In this document: positions 13,491 to 26,991 of the stretch, piece after piece
Layout: each line of letters begins with the position of its first letter
Position numbering within the stretch: position 1 is the stretch's first letter
Assembly (NCBI GenBank): GCA_030549775.1
Contig: CM060171.1
Location: 1,247,501-1,311,500 of the forward strand
From: Tamarix chinensis
Lineage: Eukaryota > Streptophyta > Magnoliopsida > Caryophyllales > Tamaricaceae
Length of the DNA: 64,000 nucleotides
Direction of reading: 5' to 3'
Program-made: the position numbers and the translations under genes
The notes under the pieces: model-generated
What the model was told of the DNA's origin: nothing
What the model saw: only the letters and a program-made list of their open reading frames with translations
The model's database searches: none

Positions 13491-13740
13491 TACGCCTCCT
13501 TAGGGTTTTGAATTGATTCACCTATAAGAAGGAAATACTATGGGTTAATCTCTCTCTTACCAAAATTACCATAATTTACTATCTTACCCCTATTATGGCC
13601 TACTATTAAGGCTAATAATGATAATAGTAGTTTTATAATTAAAAGTAGGGTTATTATTCTCAAAATAATTAATCATGCCACTACTAACCAAAGTAAGTCT
13701 TAGTAATATTCATAATATTAAAAGTAATTGTTTCAATATT

Positions 13741-14388
<648 letters not shown>

Positions 14389-14393
14389 TGTAG

Positions 14394-15227
14394 TGATGGA
14401 AACCGGTTAGGGTTTTGCAAAGGATCGAAAGATTTAGTCGAGCGCAACGTTCGATTTCGCCGGTACAGCCTAAGGAAAACTTTCCAAAGGAAGACCCAAA
14501 GATTCAGAAGCGCAATTGATTCAATGGCAACTGAAATTAGAAGGTGAATGATCAAGATCGATCAAGGTGAGAACGAGACAGAATCAGAGAAGACAAGCGA
14601 ATGAGAGAATCACCAAGAGAGAGAAGAAGTCGCGAGAGAGATCGAAAAGAATCAGCCGATTTTATTTCTGTCAAAGTTATCCGTATTACAATGTATTCGG
14701 CCTATTTATATGTACACAGAAGACCGTATACTCGACAAATACATAGTGAACAATACAGGCCTGCATGAACGGGCGATACAAAATTTTGGGCCAAAAAAAT
14801 GAAGTGTTGACCAGCCCAACTTCAACCAATTATCAAAATGTCCCAAATACTATTAAGCTTAAGGCTTAATTTCCCATCAGCTATAACAACTTTAGCTAAT
14901 CATGGTTATTAAGGATTGATTAGTCCACAATCCATCTAGTCCAAATTAAGGACCGGGTGGCGGATTATACAACCATCCTAATTTCCATTAGCCCATTCCG
15001 ACCGGCGAATTCATCATATGGGATTACAAATTATTAACACAAAAATTTACATAATCTGTACACTCCAATACATATTCTGCACTTCTCAGCAACTATGTCC
15101 AAGTCCACAGAATCCATATGCTGCATTATTCTCCTATTAATTCAACAAATAAGACAAACAATTATAAGTAATTAATTCACAGCAATTTTCAAAATTACTT
15201 AAATATAAATTCATAAAATTCAAATCA
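14394..15227 (-). repeat. 3' LTR of the gypsy element
   Basis: 834 bp, TG...CA, starting TGATGGAAACCGG on the plus strand. In element sense it is the downstream LTR and includes the last ~90 bp of the polyprotein frame. Confidence 0.95.
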
Positions 15228-18200
15228 TTCCCCTCTTCTTGGAAAGGTTTCGCCTCTGAAACCTGAATAAGTCCCAGAAATGGACTAAGATCAGCCACAT
15301 TGAAAGAATTACTCACATTTCCAAATTTAACAGGTAAATCAATTTTATAAGCATTATCATTAATTTTCTCTAATACAGTAAATGGTCCATCCCCTCTAGG
15401 ATCCAATTTTGACTTTCTAAAATTTGGAAACCTTTCTTTCCTTAAGTGAACCCAGACTAAATCTCCAGGTTTAAAAATCATTTTTCTCCTTCTTTTATTA
15501 GCATGTTCAGCCATCTATTGTACCTTCTTATTAATTTGTTGCCTTACAGTCTCATGTAATCTTTTTATACTTTCAGCTCTAGATTCAGCATCAAAATTTT
15601 GTAAGTCAGTATGAGGTAAATGACTCAAATCTAATGGAGTTAATGGATTAAAACCATACACAATCTCAAATGGAGTTTTATTAGTTGTAGAATGTAAAGT
15701 CCTATTATAAGCAAATTCCACTTGAGGTAAAACATATTCCCATTGTTTAAGATTCTTTCCAAGGATAGCTCTCAACATGTTTCCCAAAGTTCTATTAACC
15801 ACCTCAGTTTGACCATCAGTTTGAGGGTGACAAGTTGTAGAAAATAATAATTTAGTTCCTAATTTTCCCCACAAAACTTTCCAAAAATGGCTTAAAAACT
15901 TAACATCTCTATCTGAAACTATAGTCTTAGGAATTCCATGTAACTTAACCACATTAGAAAAAAATAATTCAGCCACTGCTACAGCATCATTTGTTTTATT
16001 ACAAGGTATGAAATGAGCCATCTTACTGAACCTATCTACTATAACCATTATTGAATCTTTAGCTCTATTAGTCCTAGGTAATCCTAAAACAAAATCCAAA
16101 GATACATCAACCCAAGGATGGTTAGATACAGGTAAGGGGGTATATAATCCAAAAGGTTTTGAATTAGTTTTTGCCTGCCTATATTTAATACAATTGACAC
16201 AATGTTTCAAAACATCCTTTTTCATGTGTGGCCAATAAAAATGTTCAATCAAAACATCTAAAGTTTTATGAGTTCCTAGATGTGCCATTAATCCACCACT
16301 ATGTGCCTCTTGAATTAATAATCCTCTATAAGAGCATGCAGGAACACACAATCTATTTTCCCTAAACAAGTATCCTTCATTAATAAAATATTTTCCTTGA
16401 TAAGAAACTTCACACCTTTTATATATTTCTTTAAAATCATTATCTTCTAAGTATAATAGTTTAATACTAGAAAATCCTAATAAAGTAGTATCAGCAGCAT
16501 TCAATAAAGCATATCTCCTAGATAAAGCATCTACAACTATATTATCACTACCTTTCTTATATTTAATTATGTAAGGAAAACTTTCAATGAATTCTATCCA
16601 TCTACCTTGTCTCCTATTTAACTTCGATTGACTCTTTAAATACTTAATAGCCTCCTGATCTGTATTAATTACAAATTCTCTATGCCACAAATAATGTTGC
16701 CATACCTCCAAAGCCCTTACTAAAGCATACAGTTCCTTTTCATAGGTAGAATAATTCAATGTACTACCATTTAATTTCTCACTAAAATAAGCTATTGGTT
16801 TTCCTTCTTGAGAAAGTACAGCCCCTATTCCTATCCCTGAAGCATCACAATCTAATTCAAACATTTTTTCAAAGTCAGGAAGACTCAAAACAGGTGCTTG
16901 GGTTAATTTAGTCTTAAGTGTCTCAAAAGATTGTTGTTGTTCTAATCCCCAAATAAACCCATTATCCTTCTTTGTTATGGCAGTCAAAGGAGCAGCTATA
17001 GTACTAAAGTTTCTCACAAATCTCCTGTAAAAAGAACACAGTCCATGAAAACTTCTTACTTCAGTTACACTCTTTGGCACAGGCCACTCTTGAATAGCCC
17101 TAACCTTTTCTTCATCTACAGACACACCTTCTCTTTCTACCACAAATCCTAGGAAAACCACACTTTCTAAACAAAATCTAGACTTAGCTAAATTAGCATA
17201 AAGCTGTTCTGTTTTAAACACATTCAAAATAATCCTTAAGTGTCTCAACTGTTCCTCTAAGGATTTACTATATATAAGTATATCATCAAAATAAACAACC
17301 ACAAATTTTCCAATAAATTCCCTTAATACGTGGTTCATAAGTCTCATAAAGGTACTAGGAGCATTTGACAACCCAAAAGGCATCACTAACCATTCATATA
17401 ATCCAAAATTTGTCTTAAAAGCTGTCTTCCACTCATCTCCTGGTTTCATCCTAATTTGATGATACCCACTCTTTAAATTTATTTTAGAAAATATAACAGC
17501 ACCATGCAATTGATCCAAAATTTCATCCAGCCTAGGAATTGGATATCTATACTTAATAGTTATCTTATTTACTGCCCTGTTGTCCACACACAATCTCCAA
17601 CTACCATCCTTTTTAGGCACTAGTAACACAGGTACTGCACAAGGACTCATAGACTCCTTAATATATCCCTTACTTAACAATTCTGAAACCTGTCTTTTTA
17701 ATTCCTTAACCTCTTCAGGATTGGCCCTATAAGCAGGTCTGTTTGGTATAACAGCTCCTGGAATAAAATCTATTTGATGTTCTATTCCCTTTAATGGAGG
17801 TAATCCACTAGGTATATCCTCAGGAAACAATTCACTATATTCTTCCAATAACAGTTTCACTGTACTAGGTACTTCTTCAATTGTTCCTTTCTGACACTCA
17901 TAACAGTCCTTAAAAACCATCAAGTATACATTGGTATTTCTTTTTATTGCCTTTCCTACATCCTTACCTTTAGCATAAAATCCAAAAGTTCCTTTCATGT
18001 CCTTTGTACTAAGATCATTTCTCAAATTAGACTTAGATAACTCTTTATAATCAGATTTAATTTTGGTTTGATCCTCAAATATTTCCTTTGGAGTCATAGG
18101 TGCTAAAACAATCTTCTTATCATCCTTCTGTACTGTATACCTATTTTTATAACCATCATGTACTACCCTCCTATCATATTGCCAAGGCCTACCCAACAAC

Positions 18201-19195
18201 AAGTGAGCAGCATGCATGGGAACTATATCACATAAAACAGAATCCTCATATTTTCCTAACTTTAAATTCACTAAAACCTGTTGACTAACCTTAACATCTC
18301 CCAACTCATTAAGCCATTGCAATCTATATGGTTTTGGATGTTTAGTAGTGGTTAATCCTAATTTAGACACCAATAGGGTACTAGCAGCATTAATACAACT
18401 ACCACTATCTATGGCCATGTTAAAGCACTTGTCATCAATTAAACATCGAGTATGGAATATATTTTCTCTTTGTATAGCATTGGAATCAGGTAATTTATTA
18501 CTATTTAAAGCTCTTCGAACCACAAAAAGATCCCTACTCACTGGTAATTCTATTTCATCTTCTAGGTCACTATCATTCTTTCCAATTATGTTAACCTCTT
18601 CTTCTTCTTCTTCAGGTTCAGACTCAGATTCTACTTCCCCAGATTCTCTAATCAAAATATTTCTCTTGTTCAGGCATTCAGAAGCTACATTTCCTAAGCC
18701 TCCACACCTAAAGCATTTAATATCCCTAGTCCTGTTTGACCCATTTACAGGATTTGTCATCACATTCTTACCCCTTTCAAACTTCCGTCCTGTCTTGACT
18801 TCATTGTTTCTTCCTTTAAATTCTACCTTACTATTATTCTTCCAGTTTCCAGAAGTATTTCCCCCAAAATTTCTCCTCATAGTAGTTTTAAACCCAATCC
18901 CAGGGGATTTATATTGCCTAGATTTCCTTAATTGAATCTCTATCTTAGTAGCTATATTCACCATTTCAGTTAAGGTTCCACAAGGATACAGTTCTACTTT
19001 ATTAGCTATCTCTGAATTTAACCCACTCAGAAACCTAGCCATGGTAGCATCATCATCCTCAATAACTTCTGTCTTAATAATCAAAACTTCTAACTCTTTA
19101 TAATAGTCATCCACTGATCTCACTCCTTGCCTAATAGTTTGCAACCTCTTATGCAACTCTCTATAATAGTAACTTGGCACAAATCTCTTTCTCAT
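15137..19195 (-). pseudogene. Gypsy gag C-terminus and pol, two frames-in-line
   Basis: Continues the gag frame. The 1226-residue section has the end of gag, a zinc knuckle (residues 161-174, with Asn in place of the usual His), aspartic protease DSGS (263-266), reverse transcriptase with YFDDILIYS, RNase H with its acidic residues, and integrase with the Cys pair CVNC and the D, D, E residues ([16 protein letters not shown]). A TAG at 15515-15517 separates the last 125 residues (15137-15514, integrase C-terminal domain) in the same frame. In RT the first catalytic Asp is Asn ([11 protein letters not shown]), consistent with a G-to-A change, so the enzyme is predicted dead. The frame ends inside the 3' LTR, a layout known from CRM elements. 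Confidence 0.93.
15228..15240 (-). promoter_or_regulatory. Polypurine tract of the gypsy element
   Basis: AAGAAGAGGGGAA in element sense, directly before the 3' LTR. It is the expected primer site for plus-strand DNA synthesis and it lies inside the coding frame. Confidence 0.85.
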
Positions 19196-19231
19196 TAAGA
19201 CCTTAAACTCTGCCCAAGTCTGTATAGCTGG

Positions 19232-19798
19232 TTATCCACACCTACGTCTAGTTAACACCAAATTATGATACCAAGAAGACGCATACTCAGTAAATTCTAC
19301 TACAGCCACCTTAATTTTCTTTTCCTTAGAGTAATTATGACACTCAAATACCAGTTCTATTTTCCTTTCCCATTCAAAATAATAATCAGGGTCATTCTTG
19401 CCATTAAACCCTGGTATACTAAGCTTAAGATTATTCAAATTCCTATCAATGAATTCTAATTCCCTATCCTGCCTATTGTTCTGTCTAGGCATCCTATCAC
19501 TATTGTGAGATATTTGGTCTTCCAGCTCCTCTAGATTAGCTATGGGTGGAACTCTAGTCCTAGGATCCATTGGAGCCCTTCCTAAAACTCCTGCTTGATT
19601 AGTTTCAACTCTGTTATGTTGCAATTCATTGAGTCTTACTTCCTGTTCCCCTAATCTTTGTTCTAGGTTAGCAGATAAAACAACAAATTGTGCAGTCATT
19701 TGTTCTTGAAAAGTCCTAAGGGTTTCTAGAAGATCATTACTAGACACAGATTGATTCACTGACTGGCCATTATTAGACATGATGAAATTTAACAGCAA
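19232..19798 (-). pseudogene. Gypsy gag, N-terminal part
   Basis: 188 residues ending at a TAA (19232-19234). The following codons stay in the same frame into the pol section, so one nonsense change divides an original single polyprotein. A Gln-rich, possibly coiled N-terminus (residues 20-60) is followed by the retrotransposon gag fold (FNGKNDPDYYFEWERKIE and ASSWYHNLV). The ATG at 19798 or the one seven codons later could be the start. About 670 bp of leader separates it from the primer site. Confidence 0.9.
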
Positions 19799-20468
19799 TT
19801 AAACAACCAACACAGCAGTAATTTAAACAACAGAAGCAATTTATTCAAGAATTTTAGATAACAAGACACACAATATAGCTACAAGAAATATTGTCGCATT
19901 GATATTAACAGTAATAGCCACAGTAAAGTTTACCCAGAGTAACTAAATGTCTATGATAATTTGACAATACTAAATAAGTAAGAGGGAACGATATTACCGC
20001 GTCTGCTTAAGCAATTAGTTCACTTATCTAGGGTACCCCTCTTCTTGGAGGTCTATCCCTTTTCTTGAAACCAAGATAGTTCGCCGGTTGTGATATCAAC
20101 CTATATACCTATCAACAAACAGATAATTTAGCAAAAATTAGAAATTAAGTATAGCAGATAGTAGTATTAACAAAGGAATTTACAAATCGCGGTTACCAAC
20201 AACAATTTGTCGTACTGTCAGTCAAGATTCAAGTTCTTGACCAAACCCTAGGCCGATTAGGGTTTTTTCTTCAGACTTTCGAAATAGTGGACCAAAATGC
20301 TTTAATCGCCGGTTTGAGAACGACAAGAATCGATACTGAGTTCGTCGCTGCAAAACCCTAAAATTTCACACCTTAAGCTAGGGTTAGCGAAACACAGAAA
20401 TCGAATCAACAAAAATGAAGAAAACTTAATCAGTAATACAGAAACTACGAGCACTCTAGAAAATCAAG

Positions 20469-20480
20469 GCTTTGATACCA
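20469..20480 (-). promoter_or_regulatory. Primer binding site of the gypsy element
   Basis: TGGTATCAAAGC in element sense, two bases from the 5' LTR. It is complementary to the 3' end of plant initiator Met-tRNA. Confidence 0.9.
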
Positions 20481-20482
20481 AA

Positions 20483-21316
20483 TGATGGAAACCGGTTAGG
20501 GTTTTACAAAGGATCGAAAGATTTAGTCGAGCGCAACGTTCGATTTCGCCGGTACAGCCTAAGGAAAACTTTCCAAAGGAAGACCCAAAGATTCAGAAGC
20601 ACAATTGATTCAATGGCAACTGAAATTAGAAGGTGAATGATCAAGATCGATCAAGGTGAGAACGAGACAGAATCAGAGAAGACAAGCGAATGAGAGAATT
20701 GCTAAGAGAGAGAAGAAGTCGCGAGAGAGATCGAAAAGAATCAGCCGATTTTATTTCTGTCAAAGTTATCCGTATTACAATGTATTCGGCCTATTTATAT
20801 GTACACAGAAGACCGTATACTCGACAAATACATACGGAACAATACAGGCCTGCATGAACGGGCGATACAAAATTTTGGGCCAAAAAAATGAAGTGTCGAC
20901 CAGCCCAACTTCAACCAATTATCAAAATGTCCCAAATACTATTAAGCTTAAGGCTTAATTTCCCATCAGCTATAACAACTTTAGCTAATCATGGTTATTA
21001 AGGATTGATTAGTCCACAATCCATCTAGTCCAAATTAAGGACCGGGTGGCGGATTATACAACCGTCCTAATTTCCATTAGCCCATTCCGACCGGCGAATT
21101 CATCATATGGGATTACAAATTATTAACACAAAAATTTACATAATCTGTACACTCCAATACATATTCTGCACTTCTCAGCAACTATGTCCAAGTCCACAGA
21201 ATCCATATGCTGCATTATTCTCCTATTAATTCAACAAATAAGACAAACAATTATAAGTAATTAATTCATAGCAATTTTCAAAATTACTTAAATATAAATT
21301 CATAAAATTCACATCA
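20483..21316 (-). repeat. 5' LTR of the gypsy element
   Basis: 834 bp, starts TGATGGAAACCGG and ends TTCACATCA on the plus strand, followed by the TGTAG target duplication. It differs from the partner LTR at about eleven sites. Confidence 0.95.
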
Positions 21317-21479
21317 TGTAGCCTTTTAAATAATAATACTATTAGTTAGAAATCTTTGTAGAATAAGAGTTATAACATGATAATAATAATAATAACACTA
21401 ATAATAATAGTTAATAATAATACTATTAATATTAAAAATCATTAACACTGTTATAAAAAAAGGTTTAAGGGTTAAGAAA

Positions 21480-22640
21480 TTGGAATACCACCTAGGCTTG
21501 GTGATGGAGCTGGCGGCGGCGGCGGTGAGGAGGAAGAGAGGTGGAGAGATGGGGGTATAGGCTAGACGAGAGGGAATGAGGGGGTGTTTGAGGTGGTGGA
21601 AGGTGTCTCAAGTGGATAGGGCGGAATGGAGGTGGTGGTGCAGCTAGAAGTGTGGCGCACAACGGCTGAGGCGGTGGCCGAAGGTGGTGGAAGGTGGAGG
21701 AGGGAGAAGGAGAGGGAGTCAGGGAAAGATGGAGGTATATGGAGGTAGATTAGAGTCCCCTGGTTGTTTTGGGGGGTAGAGGTGGTGTTATTGGTGGCGG
21801 AATCGGTGGCAGACGGTGGCACAAGGGGCGGTAGAGAGTCGAAGTGGGTTGTTCGGGAGGGGAACTTTGCACGGCCAGGGTGGCTCGTGCAGGGAAAGGC
21901 AAGGAATGAGGGTGGCTCAGTTGTGTAGAGGGTAGTGCAGGGAAGGTTTTGGTGGCCAGAGTGGGTGGTGGTGACAACCGACGGCGGAGAAACGACGGTT
22001 TGTTTAAGCGGTGGCACACGGTCGGATTTCTGGGCTACCAAAGTCGAAACCCGATTATGGCTACCTTCGGGGGTATATATAGGTAGATTGGAAGGGAAAA
22101 ACGACAAAGGGGAGCGGGGAAATAGGGGGCAAGGGGCATGGGTGCACCGACCGACGAGGGTAGGCCTGCGCAGGTCTACCTTCGTAGGCCATTTCAACGG
22201 GGAAGAGGGGATGGCATATGCGGGAGAGGGGATGGCCAAGTAGGTTAAAATGATAGGGAAGACGACGGGGAAGAGAGGGGAAGAATGGCGGATCAACAGG
22301 CGTGATCAGCGCCGATCAGGGGGAGTTACAGCCGCGAGGAAGAAGAAGAAGAAGAAGAAGAAGAAGGAGGAGGAGGAGGGCTGGACTGGCGGTCCAGGAG
22401 AAAAGAAGAAAGAAAGGAAAAATCCGGACCGGCCTGGAGAAAAAAAAAGAAAAAAAAAAGAGAAAGGTCGGCGCAAACCTGGGCCATGCAGGAGGGAAGG
22501 GAGAGCTGGGCTGAAGGCGGGCTGGCCCAGGTCGGGGGAAAGGAGAAAAAGAAAGGAAGAAGGAAGAGAAGAAAAAGGAAAAGAAAGAAGAGAGGGAAAA
22601 GGAAAAAAAAAAGAAAAAAAAAAGAAAAAGAAAAAAGGTG
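21480..22640 (-). repeat. Pyrimidine-rich promoter-proximal zone of element A
   Basis: Strongly G/A-rich on the plus strand (C/T-rich in element sense) with GGC and GAA runs. Equivalent zones flank the TATA sites of C and D. Long open frames on both strands come from base bias and have no domain. Confidence 0.7.
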
Positions 22641-22937
22641 GGTTTGGGGTTAATTAATATATTTTGGGTATTTTGAGATATATAAAAAATATTAATATTA
22701 AAATAATAATTAATTTCTCTTTTTAGGTTAATTTAGGGTTTTTGAAAGATTTTTCCTAAATTCCATTTTAATTAGAAAAATACTCAAATTTTCCTATTTA
22801 AATTATTTATTAATTTCTCCTAGATTTTCCTTAATTAATTCCCTCTTATTCTAATAAAAAATAGTTTATTTAATTAATTTTCCTAATAAATCCTTACTTT
22901 GCCATAATTTTCTAAATTAGGGTTTTGGGATATTTCA

Positions 22938-24312
22938 ACGAGTTTACTTGATAGCCACATACTCACCCATTTTTCAAAACCAAAACCTTTTTATTTTATA
23001 TGAACATAATTTAAATAAATTCTAAAAGATTTTAGGATGAGATATTATAACAATAAGGAAAATGATTGTTGATGAAACTCAAATAAAATATGTAACCACT
23101 TATAATAAAGTTGCATACCTAAAAGTAGTAGGAGCACTAGGATTTTTTATGGTATCCAATATTTGATGATCCAATCTGATATCCAAATTGATCAAATTTA
23201 AAAAAATCAAATAGCCAATATAATATATTTTTCGTCAAATCAAATAACCGACCAGAATGATTAAAAAATAAAATAAATCAGATATCTGATAAGACAAATA
23301 CATATAATATATTATCTGATAAATTATAATAATATATACTCTGAACACTACTTGTTTTTCATAACATTTTATTATATATTATCATGTGTATATTTAATTT
23401 GAAAAGAGATTATTTGTTGTTAGTAAATTTTATACTTTTTAATTAAATATTTAAATATTATCTAAAATTTAAAATTACTAATTAAATATAATTTAATTTA
23501 AGACTTAAATCCATTCATTAGATCATTTTAGTTGAAATTGGATCAATTTATTATTTGTCAGTAGAAAAAAAATTATTTGATATTTCTCATTTGTGACTTA
23601 CTCAAATTTTTTTGATATCCGACAAATTATTTTTTATCCAATCAAAAATTTTGACATCCAAAGTGTCACATATCCGATATTTTCTTTCCACATATCCGAT
23701 CTTCCATATTTTTTAAAATATTTAACGGATATTTGATCCGGACACCCCTAAGTAGCACATGTATAACAATCATCACCAAATTTTATAGATTTAGCCTAGC
23801 TGTTCATTAGATGATAGTTTTTTGTATGTTATTTAAAATCCTCAATATGTATGATTATAAATATTTTTAAGTTCATTAACTTGCAACATATTTTGATGAT
23901 AAATTTAAATGAAATAATAAAAAGAAGTATCTAGATATCTACAAATTTAAGAGTAGGTTGATATCTATATTTATCAAATCTTAACTTACTAGTATTCCGA
24001 TGGTAATGTCTTTGGTTAGTAAATCTTGTGGCATTCCATGATGAAGTGTATGTCAAGGTACCGTAGCTCCATGCCATGATGATAATAGGTGAATATTTTG
24101 CTTCTACTGCATATCCTTTAATAGCTTTTGCTAACATCTCTATACTCCTTTTCATAAATTTGTGTCGATCTAGTATTCTTATACAACCCTAAGCCCTCCC
24201 TTCACTGGGAAAAAACACAACAAAAAAATAGAGAAATGGACTAAGTGGGACAAACTCTAAAAGGAAGGAGACATGTCTGTATTCTCTTTAGCAAAAAGAA
24301 AGCATGTATGTG
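22938..24312. other. Spacer with degenerate repeats
   Basis: AT-rich DNA between element A and the CCD1 duplicate. It contains the MITE at 23138-23750. A minus-strand frame at 23931-24155 has an EAKYSPIIIMAW stretch that could be a worn copia RNase H remnant. I cannot support more. Confidence 0.4.
23138..23750. mobile_element. hAT-type MITE 3
   Basis: 613 bp, starts TAGG and ends CACCCCTA. The ends share ATATTTGATNATCC/GGATATTTGATCC-type inverted sequence. Flanks AGGAGCAC (23130-23137) and AGTAGCAC (23751-23758) match at 7 of 8, the hAT duplication size. Interior is rich in ATATCCGAT-like words and non-coding. Confidence 0.7.
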
Positions 24313-24493
24313 GTACATTTTGCATAGCAAAGAGAGAGAAAGAGTATGATTTGGGGGGAGCAATACGATTCAACTTGCACAATTATACAATTTATATCAA
24401 ATTTTCTTATTTTAAGTTAATCATGATCCCTCACATTGACGCTTCATTCATCACCATCCAAGGGCCAATTAGACCATAGCCTACTCTTAGATT
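24313..24493 (-). pseudogene. Duplicate of CCD1 terminal exon and 3' flank
   Basis: Matches 56797-56980 at roughly 80-85% by eye, in the same orientation. The match starts GGTACATTTT, includes a block around TGCACAATTATACAAT, and ends within the last CCD1 codons, where the reading frame has changed. It touches the left LTR of the copia element, while the other copy touches the right LTR. It therefore looks like one half of a very long target duplication, or a small tandem duplication into which the copia element went. Confidence 0.85.
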
Positions 24494-24499
24494 TATGAT

Positions 24500-25321
24500 T
24501 GGGTAAAGGGATAATGAGCTAACAACATCAAATAAAAAATAAAAATAAAAATAAATTAATTGCACACAATTTATGTGGAAAAAAACCTTCTAATACGAAA
24601 GGTAAACAACCTTGAGATACTTCGGTCCACTTAGAAAACATTTACTATGAGAAATATGAGATAAAAAGTCTGGTATTCAAGTGATAATTGGATACTACAC
24701 TCATCAAACCTAAATAGCACAATTAGACAACAATTTTAACACCTAAATAGAAGAGTTTGCAAACCTTAAAACATAGTTGTTGGAAACATGTCCAAAGGTT
24801 AATATATAGGACACAAAATATCAATCCATTTTACAGTAATAAATAGCAAGATGTAAACAACAACCTCACTCACTCATTTTCAATCAAAATCAAGCATAAT
24901 AGACCATTGAATCGAAGTCAAAACCAAAAATGATATGAAATTGGCCAAAAAAAATACCCACTAAAATACCAACAAAAACCTAAACTAGAGAGATTTAAAT
25001 CAAATCTTCACCATTCATAATTAATATTGGTGTTCTAGAAAGATCTTTTCAAAACATCAACCCAATCTAATGGTGAACAACTTTTGATCTTTGAATTGAT
25101 CAAACCTATGCTAAAGAAAATAATGATAGAATGTTTTCTATTTCTACCTCTTACCTAAGTGATTCAAATCTCAATATTTCCCACATATACTCACTTTCCC
25201 ACATCAAAATTTCAATTGATGTTTAGTCTTTCCAAATTTAGGTTATTAACAAAAATGAAAAAAATAACCTTGGTTTAAAAAATGACATTACCATATAGGA
25301 GGGAGCTCAAATGCCCCAGCA
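24500..25321 (-). repeat. 3' LTR of the copia element
   Basis: About 822 bp. In element sense it starts TGCTGGGGCATTTGAGC after a polypurine tract. It aligns with 56001-56796 through shared blocks such as TTGGATACTA and CATCAA. Confidence 0.8.
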
Positions 25322-26119
25322 AATTCTCCCCCTCCTGAATATGTGGAGGTGATCGCCATCTCAACGATCATATAAAAGACCTCAAACTTCCATCTTGATA
25401 AGGATTTTGTCAACAGATCAACCCCATTATCATTAGTGTATACCTTCTCAATCTCGAGCAACTTATCATCCAAAACATCACGTATCTAATAATATCATGT
25501 ATAAATGTGTTTTGATCTAGAATAAAAGGTAGGATTCTTACCAAGATTTATAGGGATTTGGTTGTCACAAAGGAGCACATTTCTTTCATGAACAAAATCA
25601 ATCTCTCAAAGAAATTTATTTATCCATAGCAACTCCTTACTTTCTTATGTTATAACAATGAACTCTACTTTATTAGTCGATAAAGCAACACATTTTTTAA
25701 GTTTAAACTATCACGACACTACTCCCCCTACAAAATTGATCAAATAACCTGAAGTATATGTCCTCGAGTCAACATCCCTAGTCATATTTGAATCAATATA
25801 TCCCTTAATGAATGACTCATCACTTCTAAGACAAAGTCTCAAACTATAAGTGTCATGGAGATATCTAGATCAACTTTATTGCATTACAATACTCTCTACC
25901 TAGATTAGAAAGAAAATTGCTCACAATTCTAGCTACATGAGTAATATGAGGTCTCGTACATACCATATCATACATCAAACTAACCAGAATAGATGAAAAA
26001 GAATGTTCTTCATCTCTTGCTTCTCTGCTTCACAGGAGGGACATTTCTTAGAGCTCAACTTCAAGTGAGGAGCAAGTGGAGTGCCTACAACCTTGAGATT
26101 ATCCATCCTAAATCTCTAA
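25322..26119 (-). pseudogene. Copia RNase H remnant
   Basis: Translated on the minus strand it shows the family end: a copia-type LLCDNQIPINLGKN segment near 25530, a TKHI-like segment, then KLLEIEKVYTNDNGVDLLTK and a stop close to the polypurine tract. Several frameshifts and stops interrupt it. Element B separates it from the RT part. Confidence 0.8.
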
Positions 26120-26222
26120 AGTATTGTAACACCTCAAAATTCACTACTTTTTTTTAAAGCGGAAGTAATTAAAATAGAAATACTTAAATTAAAACTCGTG
26201 AATTCTGGGGATGTTACCGCCA

Positions 26223-26268
26223 CATTTAGTACCAAACTGGTTCTCTCCGACCGTTTCAGTACCAAGTG
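26223..26268 (-). other. Conserved LTR 3' stem-loop, element B
   Basis: In element sense CACTTGGTACTGA pairs with TTGGTACTAAATG at 12 of 13 positions with wobbles, followed by TGGCGGTAACATCCCC. Confidence 0.65.
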
Positions 26269-26649
26269 CTAAGGCTTAGAAAAGATTCACAATCAAATAT
26301 ACATCATGACAAACTAACTCCAAATAAGCATTAAATGGTTGTAAAACAAAATCAGAGTACCCGTAAGGAATTGTAATTCATTCCCAAAGGAGAAATAAGC
26401 TTACAACCGATAAAAGGTTAATTTAAAATACTCAACCGAGTAATAAATCATAAGAGGGTAAACTCGATACACAAGAAATAGCATAATGAAATAAAATCAC
26501 ATGAAGAGAAAAATACGGCCACGATACTCTCAAACTTTAAGCCAACACGCAAGCTCAACACACAGCCCCGCCAGATGTCTCACCCATCTACACAAATTTA
26601 GAAGGGCATACTACCCGTGGGAATGAGAAGCACCCAAGAAAAGAGTGAT

Positions 26650-26666
26650 CACTACGTTATGTACTG
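26650..26666 (-). other. Second LTR hairpin, element B
   Basis: In element sense CAGTAC and GTAGTG are separated by ATAAC, so five of six positions pair. It is preceded by CTTACT and followed by ATCAC as in C and D. Confidence 0.45.
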
Positions 26667-26991
26667 AGTAAGGTGACCAAACACTAAGGCCAGCACATAA
26701 GCACATAATCCATGCAGAATAATAACAGGGCATAATCACCAACACAATAACATAAAGGCAAATGAACGATCAGGTGAAAATGCCAAGATCCAATATAGTT
26801 TAGATTAATTACTTCATTAATCCTTTATCGAAATATTTTCACACCATGCTCTTTATCAAGTCCATACGATTACGGGAGCTCCACTATTTTAGCCGGTGGA
26901 TCAGTCGGGAGGGTACATGCCCTGCCACTATTTTAGCCGGTGGATTGGTCGCGAGGGTAACATACCCTGCCACTATTTTATGCCGGTGGAA

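Larger units (their letters stand above)
14394..21316 (-). mobile_element. Nearly intact Ty3/gypsy chromovirus-like element
   Basis: Complete LTR retrotransposon of 6923 bp on the minus strand, flanked by TGTAG (14389-14393 and 21317-21321). The two LTRs have the same length (834 bp) and differ at about eleven positions by eye, so the insertion is recent. Order in element sense: 5' LTR, iMet primer site, one long gag-pol frame, polypurine tract, 3' LTR. Pol order is protease, RT, RNase H, integrase, which defines Ty3/gypsy. Integrase and C-terminal motifs look CRM-like, and no chromodomain is evident. Two nonsense codons and a changed RT active-site residue suggest it is not autonomous now. 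Confidence 0.95.

Noticed and set aside
18348..18935. 195-residue plus-strand open frame
   Set aside because: Antisense shadow of the gypsy polyprotein.
15137..19798. Claim that the gypsy element marks a centromere
   Set aside because: The CRM-like character is only inferred from motifs, and no centromeric satellite is present in the window.
22250..22657. 135-residue Lys/Glu-rich open frame, and similar Arg/Gly- or Pro/Ser-rich frames
   Set aside because: They come from base-biased LTR promoter zones (also 7668-8562, 21562-22296, 30640-31769, 36782-37457, 40690-41922, 46391-46775). Several frames and both strands are open at once, with no domain.
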